In this document: positions 1 to 7,843 of the stretch, piece by piece
Position numbering within the stretch: the first letter of the stretch is position 1
How the letters are laid out: the number at the start of each line of letters is the position of its first letter
Source of the DNA: Clostridiales bacterium
GTDB taxonomy: Bacteria > Bacillota > Clostridia > Saccharofermentanales > Saccharofermentanaceae
Assembly: GCA_017480325.1 (NCBI GenBank)
Contig: JAFVAY010000017.1
Coordinates: 62,001-126,000 of the forward strand
Length of the DNA: 64,000 nucleotides
Reading direction: 5' to 3'
Position numbers and translations under genes: made by a program
Notes under the pieces: generated by a model
What the model was told of the DNA's origin: nothing
Database searches by the model: none
The model's input: only the letters and a program-made list of their open reading frames with translations

Positions 1-282
1 GACAGCGCTCTTAATGTTATCTTCGAGGGTGACGGCTATGGCCAGGTTATTGAAGATGCGATTACAGGCGAATTGTATCTTGTTTCCTGCGGCGACAGCG
101 TTACTTCTGTCTATTCTCTTGATACCTGCGAGAAGCTGTTCGATCTTGACGGAAACTATGGTTACTATACCGCCAGAGCGTATGCCGGCGAGTTCTACCT
201 GACGAATCTGGATCAGTGCATTCTGGTTGATGCTTCCGATGACGAGATTTTCTCATGGGACATCGAGAGACTGAGCCACTGA
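1..282 (+). CDS. C-terminal fragment of a larger protein, possibly beta-propeller
   Basis: The frame is open from base 1 and stops with TGA at 280-282, so only the last 93 residues lie in the window and the start is outside it. The fragment is rich in short beta-strand-like blocks with Gly/Asp turns (for example SVYSLDTCEKLFDLDG), repeated about every 35-40 residues. That pattern suggests PQQ- or WD-like blades, in which a stored value is followed by an aromatic residue and a turn. This is inferred from pattern only. No catalytic motif is visible, so I assign no function. Its 3' side runs directly into a palindromic repeat array. Confidence 0.6.
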   Translation, partial: DSALNVIFEGDGYGQVIEDAITGELYLVSCGDSVTSVYSLDTCEKLFDLDGNYGYYTARAYAGEFYLTNLDQCILVDASDDEIFSWDIERLSH

Positions 283-300
283 TTGGTTGTTATTCAGTTT

Positions 301-496
301 TGTGGACTAAATTGGCTTGTCAATGAGTTTAGTCCACAGAAATAAAAGATATTGTGGACTAAAATGCAGTAAAGTGATCTGTTAGTCCATGGATTTTTGT
401 AAACTGTGGACTAACTTGGTTTGTACAGCAAATTAGTCCTCAGAATGCGGATAATCAGTGGACTAATTCATATAATACTCTAGGCTTAGTCCACAG
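301..496. repeat. Tandem palindromic array, 52-bp period (array 1)
   Basis: Eight copies of the site TGTGGACTAA alternate in orientation. Forward sites start at 301, 353, 405 and 457, exactly 52 bp apart. Reverse copies (TTAGTCC...) start at 329, 382, 433 and 486. Unit 1 has perfect 11-bp arms (301-311 with 328-338); units 2 and 3 each carry one arm mismatch. The sequence between the arms is not conserved. A 52-bp period is about five helical turns, so like-oriented sites would face the same side of the DNA. As RNA each unit could fold into a hairpin. The array lies between the ends of two convergent genes. It is not a CRISPR because neither the arm-to-arm nor the inter-unit sequence is constant. 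Confidence 0.85.
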
Positions 497-510
497 GCGT
501 CTTTCTACAT

Positions 511-537
511 CGAAAAGGACCGCCCGGGGGCGGTCCT
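511..537 (-). terminator. Rho-independent terminator of hpf
   Basis: Arms AGGACCGCC (516-524) and GGCGGTCCT (529-537) form a GC-rich hairpin. Read on the minus strand it is followed by CTTTTC, and it sits just past the hpf stop codon. The other side has a weaker T-rich stretch, so it may act in both directions. Confidence 0.75.
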
Positions 538-562
538 GAATTTGTTAATTAATCAAAGGCTA

Positions 563-1111
563 TCAGTACTTGGGCTCCAGGAGACCGTAATTGCCGTCCT
601 TCCTCTTATAGATGACGCAGACGGAGTCTGTGTCGGAATCGAGATATACGAGGAAATTGTGGCCCAACATCTCCATCTGGAGAATGGCGTCTTCTGAGGT
701 CATGGGACGAAGCTCGAAGGTCTTACGACGTGCGATCTTGGATTCCTCAGGCTCGTCGGCGATATAGTCGAAGTCTGAACCGTTGTCATCCTCGAGGTAG
801 CTCGCGATCTGAGGATATTCCTTCTTCTTCTTGAGGAACTTTGTCTTCTGACGTCTGATCTGTGACTCGAGCTTATCGATTGCTCTGTCAACAGCTGTGA
901 GGATCTCTTCATCTCTTGCCTCGGCTCTGTAGATCTTGTTATCGAGCTTCATTGTAATCTCGACAACCATCTTACTGCCTTCGGGGCGGATACGTACATT
1001 GAAAGATCCCTCATCTCCAAAGTACTTGTCGAATTTTCTCATCTTGTCGGTGATCTTGGTCTCAAGTCTCTCGCCGATTCTGATGCCGTTGCCCTGTGTA
1101 GTGATCTTCAT
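563..1111 (-). CDS. hpf: Ribosome hibernation promoting factor, long form
   Basis: 182-residue HPF/YfiA-family protein. The N-terminal S30AE domain (about 1-100; it opens MKITTQGNGI and ends in a basic stretch RRQKTKFLKKKKE) binds the decoding channel of the 30S subunit. The C-terminal domain (about 120-182, around EDAILQMEMLGHNFLVY) is the dimerisation module found in long HPFs. Long HPF alone forms 100S ribosome dimers in Firmicutes during stationary phase or starvation. An acidic linker separates the domains. It is monocistronic here: a terminator follows and a possible -10 TATAAT (minus strand, 1163-1168) lies upstream. Shine-Dalgarno-like GGAAAGGATG precedes the ATG. Family assignment is secure. 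Confidence 0.95.
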   Translation of the reverse strand: MKITTQGNGIRIGERLETKITDKMRKFDKYFGDEGSFNVRIRPEGSKMVVEITMKLDNKIYRAEARDEEILTAVDRAIDKLESQIRRQKTKFLKKKKEYPQIASYLEDDNGSDFDYIADEPEESKIARRKTFELRPMTSEDAILQMEMLGHNFLVYLDSDTDSVCVIYKRKDGNYGLLEPKY

Positions 1112-1162
1112 GAAATCACATCCTTTCCACTAGAGGTTCTAAGGATTTGTAATCCTAATTTG

Positions 1163-1168
1163 ATTATA
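1163..1168 (-). promoter_or_regulatory. Possible -10 element of hpf
   Basis: TATAAT on the minus strand about 52 bp upstream of the hpf start. No good -35 is visible at 17 bp. A small inverted repeat (AGGATT / AATCCT, about 1142-1156) lies in the would-be 5' UTR. Confidence 0.4.
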
Positions 1169-1232
1169 AAGAAGAAAATATTAACTTACTGTAAAAGTCT
1201 CAAATATCCCGAATATTCTTCCGAAATTATTG

Positions 1233-1238
1233 TATAAT
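1233..1238 (+). promoter_or_regulatory. Possible -10 element of the zinc-ribbon gene
   Basis: TATAAT 40 bp upstream of the ATG at 1279. The -35 position (about 1210-1215, CGAATA) is poor. The gene has a good Shine-Dalgarno, CGGAGG, about 10 bp before the ATG. Confidence 0.4.
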
Positions 1239-1278
1239 GGCGTTGTTAATAAATTCGAGAATATCGGAGGTTATAGAT

Positions 1279-1740
1279 ATGGCATTGTTTGATCCTAAGG
1301 CGAAGGTCATTTCCAACTATCAGAAGTCCATCGACGAGCGTTCCTCATCGATCCGTAAGTACTATGATGAGATCGGTAAGCTGTACTACGACCAGTACAA
1401 GGATATGAACGTTGATAATACTAAGGATATCAATACCCGCTGTGAGGCTATCACAAGACTTAGCAACGAGATTGAGGATTTTAAGCTTAAGATCCTTTTC
1501 GAGAAGGGCCTGAAGAAGTGCCCGAACTGCGGCACAGAGAACAGCCTCGAGTACGGCTTCTGCTTCAAGTGCGGAGCTAAGTTCGACGAGGATTCCTCTA
1601 AGGAGCCCAAGACATCCTTCGAGGCGGCAGCTGCTACTGCAGAAGAGCCCGCAGCCGAGGCACCGGCAGAGGAGAAGACCGAGGAGGAGCCGGCGGAGGC
1701 ACCCGCTGAAGAAGCAACTGAGGAGAAGACAGAGGAGTAA
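1279..1740 (+). CDS. Zinc-ribbon protein with acidic Glu/Ala/Pro tail
   Basis: 153 residues from the ATG at 1279, which has Shine-Dalgarno CGGAGG; an upstream in-frame start at 1237 lacks one. Residues about 1-85 are charged and probably helical. Residues about 90-110 hold a zinc ribbon, CPNCGTEN...CFKCGAKF, with two CxxC knuckles. The last about 45 residues are a low-complexity Glu/Ala/Pro repeat (EEPAEAPAEE-like). No signal peptide or membrane segment is seen. Such helix plus zinc-ribbon proteins are common in Clostridia and mostly uncharacterised. The acidic tail suggests a binding or scaffolding role, but that is inference only. A terminator follows directly. Confidence 0.75.
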   Translation: MALFDPKAKVISNYQKSIDERSSSIRKYYDEIGKLYYDQYKDMNVDNTKDINTRCEAITRLSNEIEDFKLKILFEKGLKKCPNCGTENSLEYGFCFKCGAKFDEDSSKEPKTSFEAAAATAEEPAAEAPAEEKTEEEPAEAPAEEATEEKTEE

Positions 1741-1767
1741 GATTTCCCCTGACAATAAAGCAAATGA

Positions 1768-1805
1768 ACAGGCTGTCCGAATGAATCGGGCAGCCTGTCT
1801 TATTA
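1768..1805 (+). terminator. Rho-independent terminator
   Basis: Arms ACAGGCTGTCCGA (1768-1780) and TCGGGCAGCCTGT (1786-1798) pair almost fully and are followed by CTTATT. It ends the zinc-ribbon transcript. Confidence 0.75.
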
Positions 1806-1829
1806 GGAGAACAAATTGAAGATAGAGGC

Positions 1830-2636
1830 TCAGGAGCCGGTGAAGTCGTACTTGGAGACGCCCAGCATCCAGAACTTGTAGCTTAGGAAGAAGAACAGTA
1901 TCCCGATCGCCGGGGACAGCCAGGACAGCAACGGCACAGACGAAGGCGTCAACAGCACGAGGCTGGGGTAGTAGGCCACGAAGGCGATTGGGATGATGAA
2001 GGTGAAGACCACCTTGAATATGCCGCTGAAGATGTTCGCGGGATATTTGGCGAAGTCCTTGAAGCGGAACATAATGACCATCACGTAGCCCGAGCCTTGG
2101 ATCCAGAAGCAGGTGGCCGCAGCCGCATTCATTATCGCGATCATGAACAGCGATGCCGTAAGAAGGAACAGGATCGCCTGACTTACGGTGAGTATCGTCA
2201 CGGGAATTCCTGTGTGATGCCAGGCGTAGATCAGTGTCCCGAGACCGAACGCGAGCTGCCCCAAGCCCTTAACGTCGAAGACCTCGGACATAAAGTAGAA
2301 GAAGACGTTGATGGGGCGGAAGCAGTACTTGATAAAATCTCCGGACTGCACCATGAACCTCAAGTTCCAGTTGTTATCGAAGAAACACTGCACCGGCGTC
2401 AGGGCAACCAGGGAGAAGCCGTACAGGAAAAGCATGTGGTGGTAGTCCCAGCCGTTGATGGTAGGGAAGTTGTGGAACAGGATCATAAAGGTGATAAAGC
2501 CTGCCAGATTAGTCATTATCATGCCGATGGTGGATATCACAAAATCAGCCCGATAGCTCATCTTGCTCTTAAGGTCCTGGATCAGGACCTTTCTATAGAT
2601 CGACAGATAGAATGTCAGTCCTCTTTTATTCATCAT
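1830..2636 (-). CDS. ABC-2 type permease (COG3694-like)
   Basis: 268-residue integral membrane protein with about six hydrophobic segments and a cytoplasmic basic N-terminus. It is the third gene of an exporter trio with the ATPase and the other permease. The trio arrangement (COG4586 ATPase, COG4587 and COG3694 permeases) is recurrent in Firmicutes, and the transported substrate is usually unknown. The start ATG overlaps the upstream stop by one base (TGATG) and follows GGAGG, so translation is probably coupled. A second ATG one codon later is equally possible. Confidence 0.85.
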   Translation of the reverse strand: MMNKRGLTFYLSIYRKVLIQDLKSKMSYRADFVISTIGMIMTNLAGFITFMILFHNFPTINGWDYHHMLFLYGFSLVALTPVQCFFDNNWNLRFMVQSGDFIKYCFRPINVFFYFMSEVFDVKGLGQLAFGLGTLIYAWHHTGIPVTILTVSQAILFLLTASLFMIAIMNAAAATCFWIQGSGYVMVIMFRFKDFAKYPANIFSGIFKVVFTFIIPIAFVAYYPSLVLLTPSSVPLLSWLSPAIGILFFFLSYKFWMLGVSKYDFTGS

Positions 2637-3445
2637 CAGCCTCCGTTCACCGTTATTTTCTTAACGGAATGGTTCCAGAACAGCACTCCCGCTACATAGA
2701 GCACCACCGCCCATATAAACTGCAGTCCCCAAAGCTTTATAAGTCCCGCGAGTGAGTCAGAGCCCCCTTTGCCGAGAAGCACCGTCAGCGGTATGTCATA
2801 CACGGCTCTGAAGGGCAGATATCCGATCACGTCCCTGATCCTCTCCGGGAAGAAAGCCAGGGGGATGGATGCGCCTGACAGCAGAAGCACGATAGTTTCT
2901 TTAACTATATTGATGCCCCAGGTGGACTCGGTATAAAGGCACACGGTTGCTACCAGCATCTCGATGCCGAAGTTGATCAGAAGCGCCAGCACCACTGATA
3001 TCGCGAAGTAAAGAAGGTTAAGTCCCATATGTATCGCGCCGCGGGTGACGATCATCACCACGATGAAGGTGGGTATGAAGGTCAGCACGAAGGAGACAAC
3101 ATGAGAACCCGAGTAGCTCCAGAAGGTATAGCTTCTGAAGTCCATCGGCTTCAGAAGATCCAGAATTATCTTCCCGGACTGAATTGACCTGCTCATATCC
3201 CAGACCACGAACATCTCAAGAAAGTTGAAGAGAGCCGTGGCGAGGATAAGGTAGATCATGGTGTCCGTGAAGGTCATGCCGTTCACCTGTTCTACTCCGG
3301 ATGAAGCGTAGACGGCTTTCCACAGATAGTAGACCAGCACCAGATATATAAGGTTGGCAAACAGCGTTACTATGGTTCCGAGCCTGTAGTGCAGAGATTC
3401 CATAATCCCTGCGCGGGTCAGAGCCAGGAATTTACGTAAGCTCAT
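2636..3445 (-). CDS. ABC-2 type permease (COG4587-like)
   Basis: 269-residue membrane protein with about six transmembrane segments, the second permease of the exporter trio. The start overlaps the ATPase stop as ATGA, and GGGAGG lies upstream. With its neighbour it would form a heterodimeric transmembrane channel driven by the adjacent ATPase. No substrate-binding protein is present, which argues for export. The substrate cannot be read from the sequence. Confidence 0.85.
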   Translation of the reverse strand: MSLRKFLALTRAGIMESLHYRLGTIVTLFANLIYLVLVYYLWKAVYASSGVEQVNGMTFTDTMIYLILATALFNFLEMFVVWDMSRSIQSGKIILDLLKPMDFRSYTFWSYSGSHVVSFVLTFIPTFIVVMIVTRGAIHMGLNLLYFAISVVLALLINFGIEMLVATVCLYTESTWGINIVKETIVLLLSGASIPLAFFPERIRDVIGYLPFRAVYDIPLTVLLGKGGSDSLAGLIKLWGLQFIWAVVLYVAGVLFWNHSVKKITVNGG

Positions 3446-4383
3446 AGTGAACCTCCCTCGTAGATCTTCTTAATGACCTCCTCTGTGGAGATCTCCTGAA
3501 GCTGGATGTCTTTGATCTTATGCGTCTTCTGCATTTGAGAGATGACCTCCATTACGTCTGTGGTCTTCTCATCGATCACTCTCTCCTCCCAGGTATCATC
3601 CCCCAGACGCATGCGCAGGGTCCTGTAGGAGCCGAAATAGGACTTAAGATGCTCGATATCGTTATCGTAGATCTTCTTGCCTTTATCTATGATGACTATC
3701 CTTCTGCAGAGCGCGTCTACGTCCCCCATGTCATGGGTCGTAAGAATAACGGTAGTATGCTTCTCCTTATTAAGTCCCCGGATCAGGTCTCTGATCTTCG
3801 ACTTCATTGATACATCAAGGCCTATGGTGGGCTCGTCCAGAAATACAATCCCAGGGTTATGCAGGAAAGCCGCCAGGATATCGCTCAGAGTCCTCTGTCC
3901 GAGTGACATCTGTCGCACAGGCTTATGCAGTATGGGCTCGATGTCCACAAGGGAGCGGTACAAAGCGATCATGTCCTCGTACTCCTTCTGCGGCACCAGG
4001 TAGATGTCCCTCAAAAGCTTGAAGGACTCGATAAGAGGCAGTGACCACCACAGCTGACTCCTCTGTCCGAAAACAACCCCTATATTCTCACAGTTACGGG
4101 TCCTGTCCTTATAGGGCACCAGACCGTTGACCAGGATCTGTCCCGATGTAGGCTCCAGAACCCCGGTCATCATCTTGATGGTCGTGGACTTGCCGGCGCC
4201 GTTAGGACCCAAGTAGCCCACGATCTCACCTTTGTTGACGGTAACCGACACATCTTTGACGGCGGATACGGTCCTGTAGTCTCTGGAGAACAGATCCTGA
4301 ATACTGCCTTTAAGCCCCTCGTGGCGGTTAAGGACCTTGAAGTCCTTGCACACATTCTTCATGAGTATTGCTTCGTCTGCCAT
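3442..4383 (-). CDS. ABC exporter ATP-binding protein (COG4586-like)
   Basis: 313 residues. Walker A LGPNGAGKST lies at about 58-67, followed by a Q-loop region (VFGQRSQLWW). The signature is MSLGQRT rather than LSGGQ, as is usual in this subfamily. Walker B is VFLDEP and the switch histidine is in TTHDMGD. The C-terminal about 80 residues are an accessory domain beyond the nucleotide-binding core. First gene of a three-gene operon (ATPase, permease, permease). The operon reads away from an AraC-type regulator with a long inverted repeat between them, so that regulator is the obvious candidate for control. Confidence 0.9.
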   Translation of the reverse strand: MADEAILMKNVCKDFKVLNRHEGLKGSIQDLFSRDYRTVSAVKDVSVTVNKGEIVGYLGPNGAGKSTTIKMMTGVLEPTSGQILVNGLVPYKDRTRNCENIGVVFGQRSQLWWSLPLIESFKLLRDIYLVPQKEYEDMIALYRSLVDIEPILHKPVRQMSLGQRTLSDILAAFLHNPGIVFLDEPTIGLDVSMKSKIRDLIRGLNKEKHTTVILTTHDMGDVDALCRRIVIIDKGKKIYDNDIEHLKSYFGSYRTLRMRLGDDTWEERVIDEKTTDVMEVISQMQKTHKIKDIQLQEISTEEVIKKIYEGGSL

Positions 4384-4461
4384 GACAGATCCTCCTTGAA
4401 TTTCTTTGTGATTATAAGTATATTGTTCGTAAGAGGCGCATAAAACGCATAAATAGGCACA

Positions 4462-4505
4462 AAATCATAACAATCTTACTCGAACGTGGAATATTGTTAT
4501 GATTT
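4462..4505. promoter_or_regulatory. Inverted-repeat operator between exporter operon and AraC regulator
   Basis: AAATCATAACAAT (4462-4474) and ATTGTTATGATTT (4493-4505) are a perfect 13-bp inverted repeat. They are separated by 18 bp, with centres 31 bp apart (three helical turns). The site sits between the divergent exporter operon and the AraC/cupin gene. AraC-family dimers commonly use paired half-sites, so this is probably the binding site of the adjacent regulator. The assignment to that protein is inference. Confidence 0.7.
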
Positions 4506-4529
4506 ATCGACGAGCAGGAGAGAATTGTT

Positions 4530-5435
4530 ATGAAACGTGAGCAGATGGGACTTATCGTTAAGAGAGATGACGGCTCAGAGATCGTCAACTACGACGATCC
4601 GTCCTTTCCTTCCTACATCTACGACGGCTGGATCGCCCCTCACGTGACCTGGGAGAGAGTGCCTCACTACCATCAGGATATCGAGATGCTGGCGGTCAAA
4701 TCCGGTAAGATGGCTTATTCCGTCGACGGTAAGACCATCCTACTTAACGCGGGAGACACTATCTTTGTTAACGCCAACCGCATCCACTACAGCATATGTG
4801 TTGACGATACTACCGCCAAGTACGTGATATTCGTCGCAGACCCTGCGATACTTAATTCCTCGGTGGCGGTGCAGATGCAGGCGCTTCTCCCCATCCTGGA
4901 TAACCCCGAGCTTTCCTACATAAGATTCAGGGATATTAACGAGAATACAGAGGATATCTTCGATCTAATGATGAAGCTTCCTGATATAAAGCACGATCCG
5001 TTCCAGATAACCAAGACCTTTTACTCCATATGGGAGATACTGCTTGCCCAGAGCAAGACGATAGGCTTCGTTGAAGCAGAGAATAAGTCGGACACCTACA
5101 AGAGTTCCTTTAAGCAGATGATGTATTTTATTCAACAGAATTTCCGGGAGCCGATCAATCTTGATGCGATAGCAGGAAGCGGCAATGTCAGTAAGTCGCT
5201 TTGTAATAAGATATTCAATCAATACGTAGGTGAATCGCCTGTTAACTATGTGCTTCACTTCAGAGTAAGGAAGGTGGCAGAGTATCTTCGTAACTCGTCC
5301 TACAGCCTCTCGCAGATAGCGGATCTTACAGGCTTTAACGGCGTAAGCTATATGTCTGAGACATTTAAGAAGAATTTCGGGCAGTCGCCTCGGGACTACA
5401 GAAAGGCCTGGGCCACAGGCACAGCTACAGCTTAA
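4530..5435 (+). CDS. AraC-family regulator with cupin sensor domain
   Basis: 301 residues. The N-terminal half is an AraC-type cupin (HYHQDIEML...GDTIFVNANRIHY, about 45-95), the usual ligand-binding part. The C-terminal about 100 residues carry the double helix-turn-helix, ending in the family hallmark GFNGVSYMSETFKKNFGQSPRDYRK. Divergent from the ABC-2 exporter trio, with the 13-bp inverted repeat in its upstream region; it probably controls the trio and itself. The 3' end overlaps the convergent ABC ATPase by 11 bp, an unusually tight convergent junction. The ligand is unknown. Confidence 0.88.
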   Translation: MKREQMGLIVKRDDGSEIVNYDDPSFPSYIYDGWIAPHVTWERVPHYHQDIEMLAVKSGKMAYSVDGKTILLNAGDTIFVNANRIHYSICVDDTTAKYVIFVADPAILNSSVAVQMQALLPILDNPELSYIRFRDINENTEDIFDLMMKLPDIKHDPFQITKTFYSIWEILLAQSKTIGFVEAENKSDTYKSSFKQMMYFIQQNFREPINLDAIAGSGNVSKSLCNKIFNQYVGESPVNYVLHFRVRKVAEYLRNSSYSLSQIADLTGFNGVSYMSETFKKNFGQSPRDYRKAWATGTATA

Positions 5436-6000
5436 TTACCCTGCAGAAGCTCTCCAGAAGCTCTGAGTGCGAGGAGGCGATGAAGATACGGTCGCCGATA
5501 CCGGCCTCGATATAAGCCGCGACCTTCCGAAGGTTATCCTCATCGAGGCCCGTAAGAGGCTCGTCCATGATAAGCACATCCGAGGGCGCGAGTACTGCGC
5601 GGACTGTCTCCACGCGTCTTCTGGTTCCACCCGACAGATCTCGGACCTTCTTGTTAAACTCGGATGAAGGGATAAGCTTCTTAAGCTCATCTTCGATCCT
5701 GTCTTCGGAAAGCTCCGGTGCAGCGAGCCTTATATTACGGACTGCGTTCAGATCCTCTATCAGTCGTGTCTCCTGGAATACCGGTGCGAACCTGCATTTC
5801 CCGTTCGGGACCCCGTCGTACAGCACTTCGCCGGAGTCAGGAGTCTCCAAGCCCTCGATTATCTTTATAAGCGTAGTTTTGCCGATACCGGACACGCCTT
5901 CTATCACTGCGGGCTCCCCGGGCACGAATACCAGGGACAGGTCCTTAAGCACCGCTTTGCCGTTATAGGCTTTACAGATGTTCTTAAGCTCTATCCTCAT
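5425..6000 (-). CDS. ABC importer ATP-binding protein (NitT/TauT type)
   Basis: 191 residues from the ATG at 6000, which overlaps the permease stop as ATGA; longer upstream readings are unlikely. Walker A GVSGIGKTT, Q-loop glutamine in VFQETRL, signature LSGGTRRR, Walker B VLIMDEP and an SSHSE switch region. It is short for the family because the usual C-terminal extension is missing. Last gene of the binding-protein/permease/ATPase importer operon. The substrate class (nitrate, sulfonate, taurine or thiamine-precursor-like) cannot be resolved. Confidence 0.88.
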   Translation of the reverse strand: MRIELKNICKAYNGKAVLKDLSLVFVPGEPAVIEGVSGIGKTTLIKIIEGLETPDSGEVLYDGVPNGKCRFAPVFQETRLIEDLNAVRNIRLAAPELSEDRIEDELKKLIPSSEFNKKVRDLSGGTRRRVETVRAVLAPSDVLIMDEPLTGLDEDNLRKVAAYIEAGIGDRIFIASSHSELLESFCRVIKL

Positions 6001-6734
6001 GACGGCAGCAACCTCCTTAAGACAAGAGACACAAGCTTCTCGAACAGGTACGCCAGCACAACGGCACAGAACGTCCATGCGAAAAGCTCATCTGTAGCCA
6101 GAGATATCTTTGACAGGTACACTCCGGTGCCGATGGCATGAAGCGGCCTTCCGATGACCTCAGCGGCGATACCGCTCTTGAAGGCCATGCCTGAGCAGAC
6201 TGCTATCGCGCTTCGAAGGTGAGGTGCGACTGACGGCAGAAAGATATGAGACAGCTTATCCTTAAGTCTGAATTTGAAAAGTGTGCCAAGCTCGATGAGC
6301 TTGGAATCGGTGGAATCAAGACCTGACAGAACATTGAAGTAGATCATCGGAAATACCACAAGGGTGCTTATTACCGAAGACAATGAGGAGGCCCCCGCCC
6401 AGATGATGACAAGTATTACGAAGCTTGCCACCGGGATGGACTTAATGACTGTGATGGGGGGAGTTACGATATCCCGGAACAGCCTGAAGCGGTAGGATAA
6501 AAAAGCGAAGATTATCCCCGTGATAACGCCGATCAGAAAGCCCAGAGTTATCTTAAGAAGTGTATATAGAACTGACAGCCAGAAGTCCGCTGTAACGCCG
6601 AGTCTGATAAGAGCTTTGATCGCTTCGACGGGACCTGCCAGCAGTATATTGTTATGAACAAGTAAAGACGCCACCTGCCATAAGACAAGCCATATGAGGA
6701 CTATAATCGTCTTACGGAGAGCGGCGCCTCTCAA
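5997..6734 (-). CDS. ABC importer permease (SsuC/TauC-like)
   Basis: 245 residues, about six transmembrane segments. The binding-protein-dependent permease signature region includes SVISTLVVFPMIYFNVLSGL and a following EAA-type loop. The start is TTG at 6734, four bases after the binding-protein stop, with AGGATAAAGG as Shine-Dalgarno. It forms the membrane channel for the flanking lipoprotein and ATPase. Confidence 0.85.
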   Translation of the reverse strand: MRGAALRKTIIVLIWLVLWQVASLLVHNNILLAGPVEAIKALIRLGVTADFWLSVLYTLLKITLGFLIGVITGIIFAFLSYRFRLFRDIVTPPITVIKSIPVASFVILVIIWAGASSLSSVISTLVVFPMIYFNVLSGLDSTDSKLIELGTLFKFRLKDKLSHIFLPSVAPHLRSAIAVCSGMAFKSGIAAEVIGRPLHAIGTGVYLSKISLATDELFAWTFCAVVLAYLFEKLVSLVLRRLLPS

Positions 6735-6738
6735 GCCT

Positions 6739-7707
6739 TTATCCTAAGTAGTAGAAATCGTCGCCCGGAAGAGCTCCTCCGACTGCCTGAGGATTAGCGT
6801 CGTAAAGAGTCTGAAGATATCCCGAGAGATCATTTTTCATATCGTTGCCTGTGACACTTACGATGTTGCACAAAGGGATCGCTCTCTGGGCGATGGGAAG
6901 GGCACCTACTATACCCTGATCGACGACGAGCTGAGCGGTGGTGTCGAGGTCAGTCTCAACGCAGATCACGCTGTTGTGGTGATCGACGATAAATGCGGCA
7001 ACTTGATTGGGGTGTTCATCTATAAAGTCAGCTCTGGCAACAGTCACGCCCGTGACGAGTCTTGAGTCTGATGTAACCTCATTCCAGGCATCATCCAGAG
7101 AGAACGCGATGCCAAGACCTTCTACCTGAACCATAGCCGCTGTCGCAGCGGGCTGAGGAAGGATGGCGATCTGGGAAGGGTCCTGCTGTAGAGAAGCCAC
7201 TACCTCTGAGCCTTCAGTCTTGAAATCCAGAGTACAGTCAGTCACGCCGTACTGCTCAAGAAGGTAATTCATGGCATATTCAGGTGTGGCACCCTGACCT
7301 GTGGTAATTACGGTCTTTCCGGACAGATCCGAGACGCTTGTTATGGATGGATCGGAGCAGATACAGTAAAGGACACCGTAGGTGTTGATATCAATTACCC
7401 TGATTCCGCCCTCGGTCCTGTTATAGAGAATGGAAGCAAGATTTGCAGGGATCAAAGCGATGTCAAGATCTCCGGAATTAAGGGCGGCTGCTATCTCGTC
7501 AGGCTGTGTAGCCATAGTGAACTCATAGGCTTGGGAAGCTGCTCCTGTGCCCTCACTCATCATGTTGACGATACCTATGGTGGTAGGACCCGAGAGTGAT
7601 CCTACGCGGACGGTAACGTCATCTGCCTTGGAGCTGCTGCAGCCTCCCAGAATTGATAAAGCCATCCCGGCCATAAGTATTAGACTTGTTATTTTTTTGA
7701 TTCTCAT
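6739..7707 (-). CDS. ABC importer substrate-binding lipoprotein (NMT1/THI5-like)
   Basis: 322 residues with a lipoprotein signal: basic MRIKK start, hydrophobic core, lipobox LGGC (Cys at about 23). The mature part matches the periplasmic-binding fold of the SsuA/THI5 group, with blocks such as TQPDEIAAALNSGDLDIALIPANLA and GKTVITTGQGATPEYAMNYLL. It captures the solute and delivers it to the permease/ATPase encoded just downstream. The ligand is unknown; this fold covers sulfonates, nitrate and pyrimidine precursors of thiamine. I saw no TPP riboswitch upstream. Confidence 0.85.
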   Translation of the reverse strand: MRIKKITSLILMAGMALSILGGCSSSKADDVTVRVGSLSGPTTIGIVNMMSEGTGAASQAYEFTMATQPDEIAAALNSGDLDIALIPANLASILYNRTEGGIRVIDINTYGVLYCICSDPSITSVSDLSGKTVITTGQGATPEYAMNYLLEQYGVTDCTLDFKTEGSEVVASLQQDPSQIAILPQPAATAAMVQVEGLGIAFSLDDAWNEVTSDSRLVTGVTVARADFIDEHPNQVAAFIVDHHNSVICVETDLDTTAQLVVDQGIVGALPIAQRAIPLCNIVSVTGNDMKNDLSGYLQTLYDANPQAVGGALPGDDFYYLG

Positions 7708-7753
7708 CGATATCCCTCCTCGATAATACTGTTGGTTAGTTTAAGCTGACTGC

Positions 7754-7759
7754 ATTATA
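7754..7759 (-). promoter_or_regulatory. Possible -10 of the importer operon
   Basis: TATAAT on the minus strand about 47 bp before the lipoprotein start. The -35 is not convincing. A strong Shine-Dalgarno (GAGGAGGG) precedes the ATG. Confidence 0.4.
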
Positions 7760-7843
7760 CTCTGTACCGTTTAATAAATCTCAGGGTTTTGTTAAAATAA
7801 ATGGTACTTTTATGACAATAAGAGGAATAGTAAGACCTTAAAT

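Noticed and set aside
301..496. CRISPR array
   Set aside because: The period is regular, but only 8-11-bp arms are kept; neither the 38-40-bp units nor the gaps have a constant repeat, and there is no cas gene.
1112..1232. raiA-type structured RNA upstream of hpf
   Set aside because: The gap is too short (about 125 bp) and shows only one small inverted repeat.
7708..7843. TPP riboswitch upstream of the THI5-like importer
   Set aside because: Only a lone CTGAGA-like string is present on the minus strand; the second conserved part and the stems are missing.
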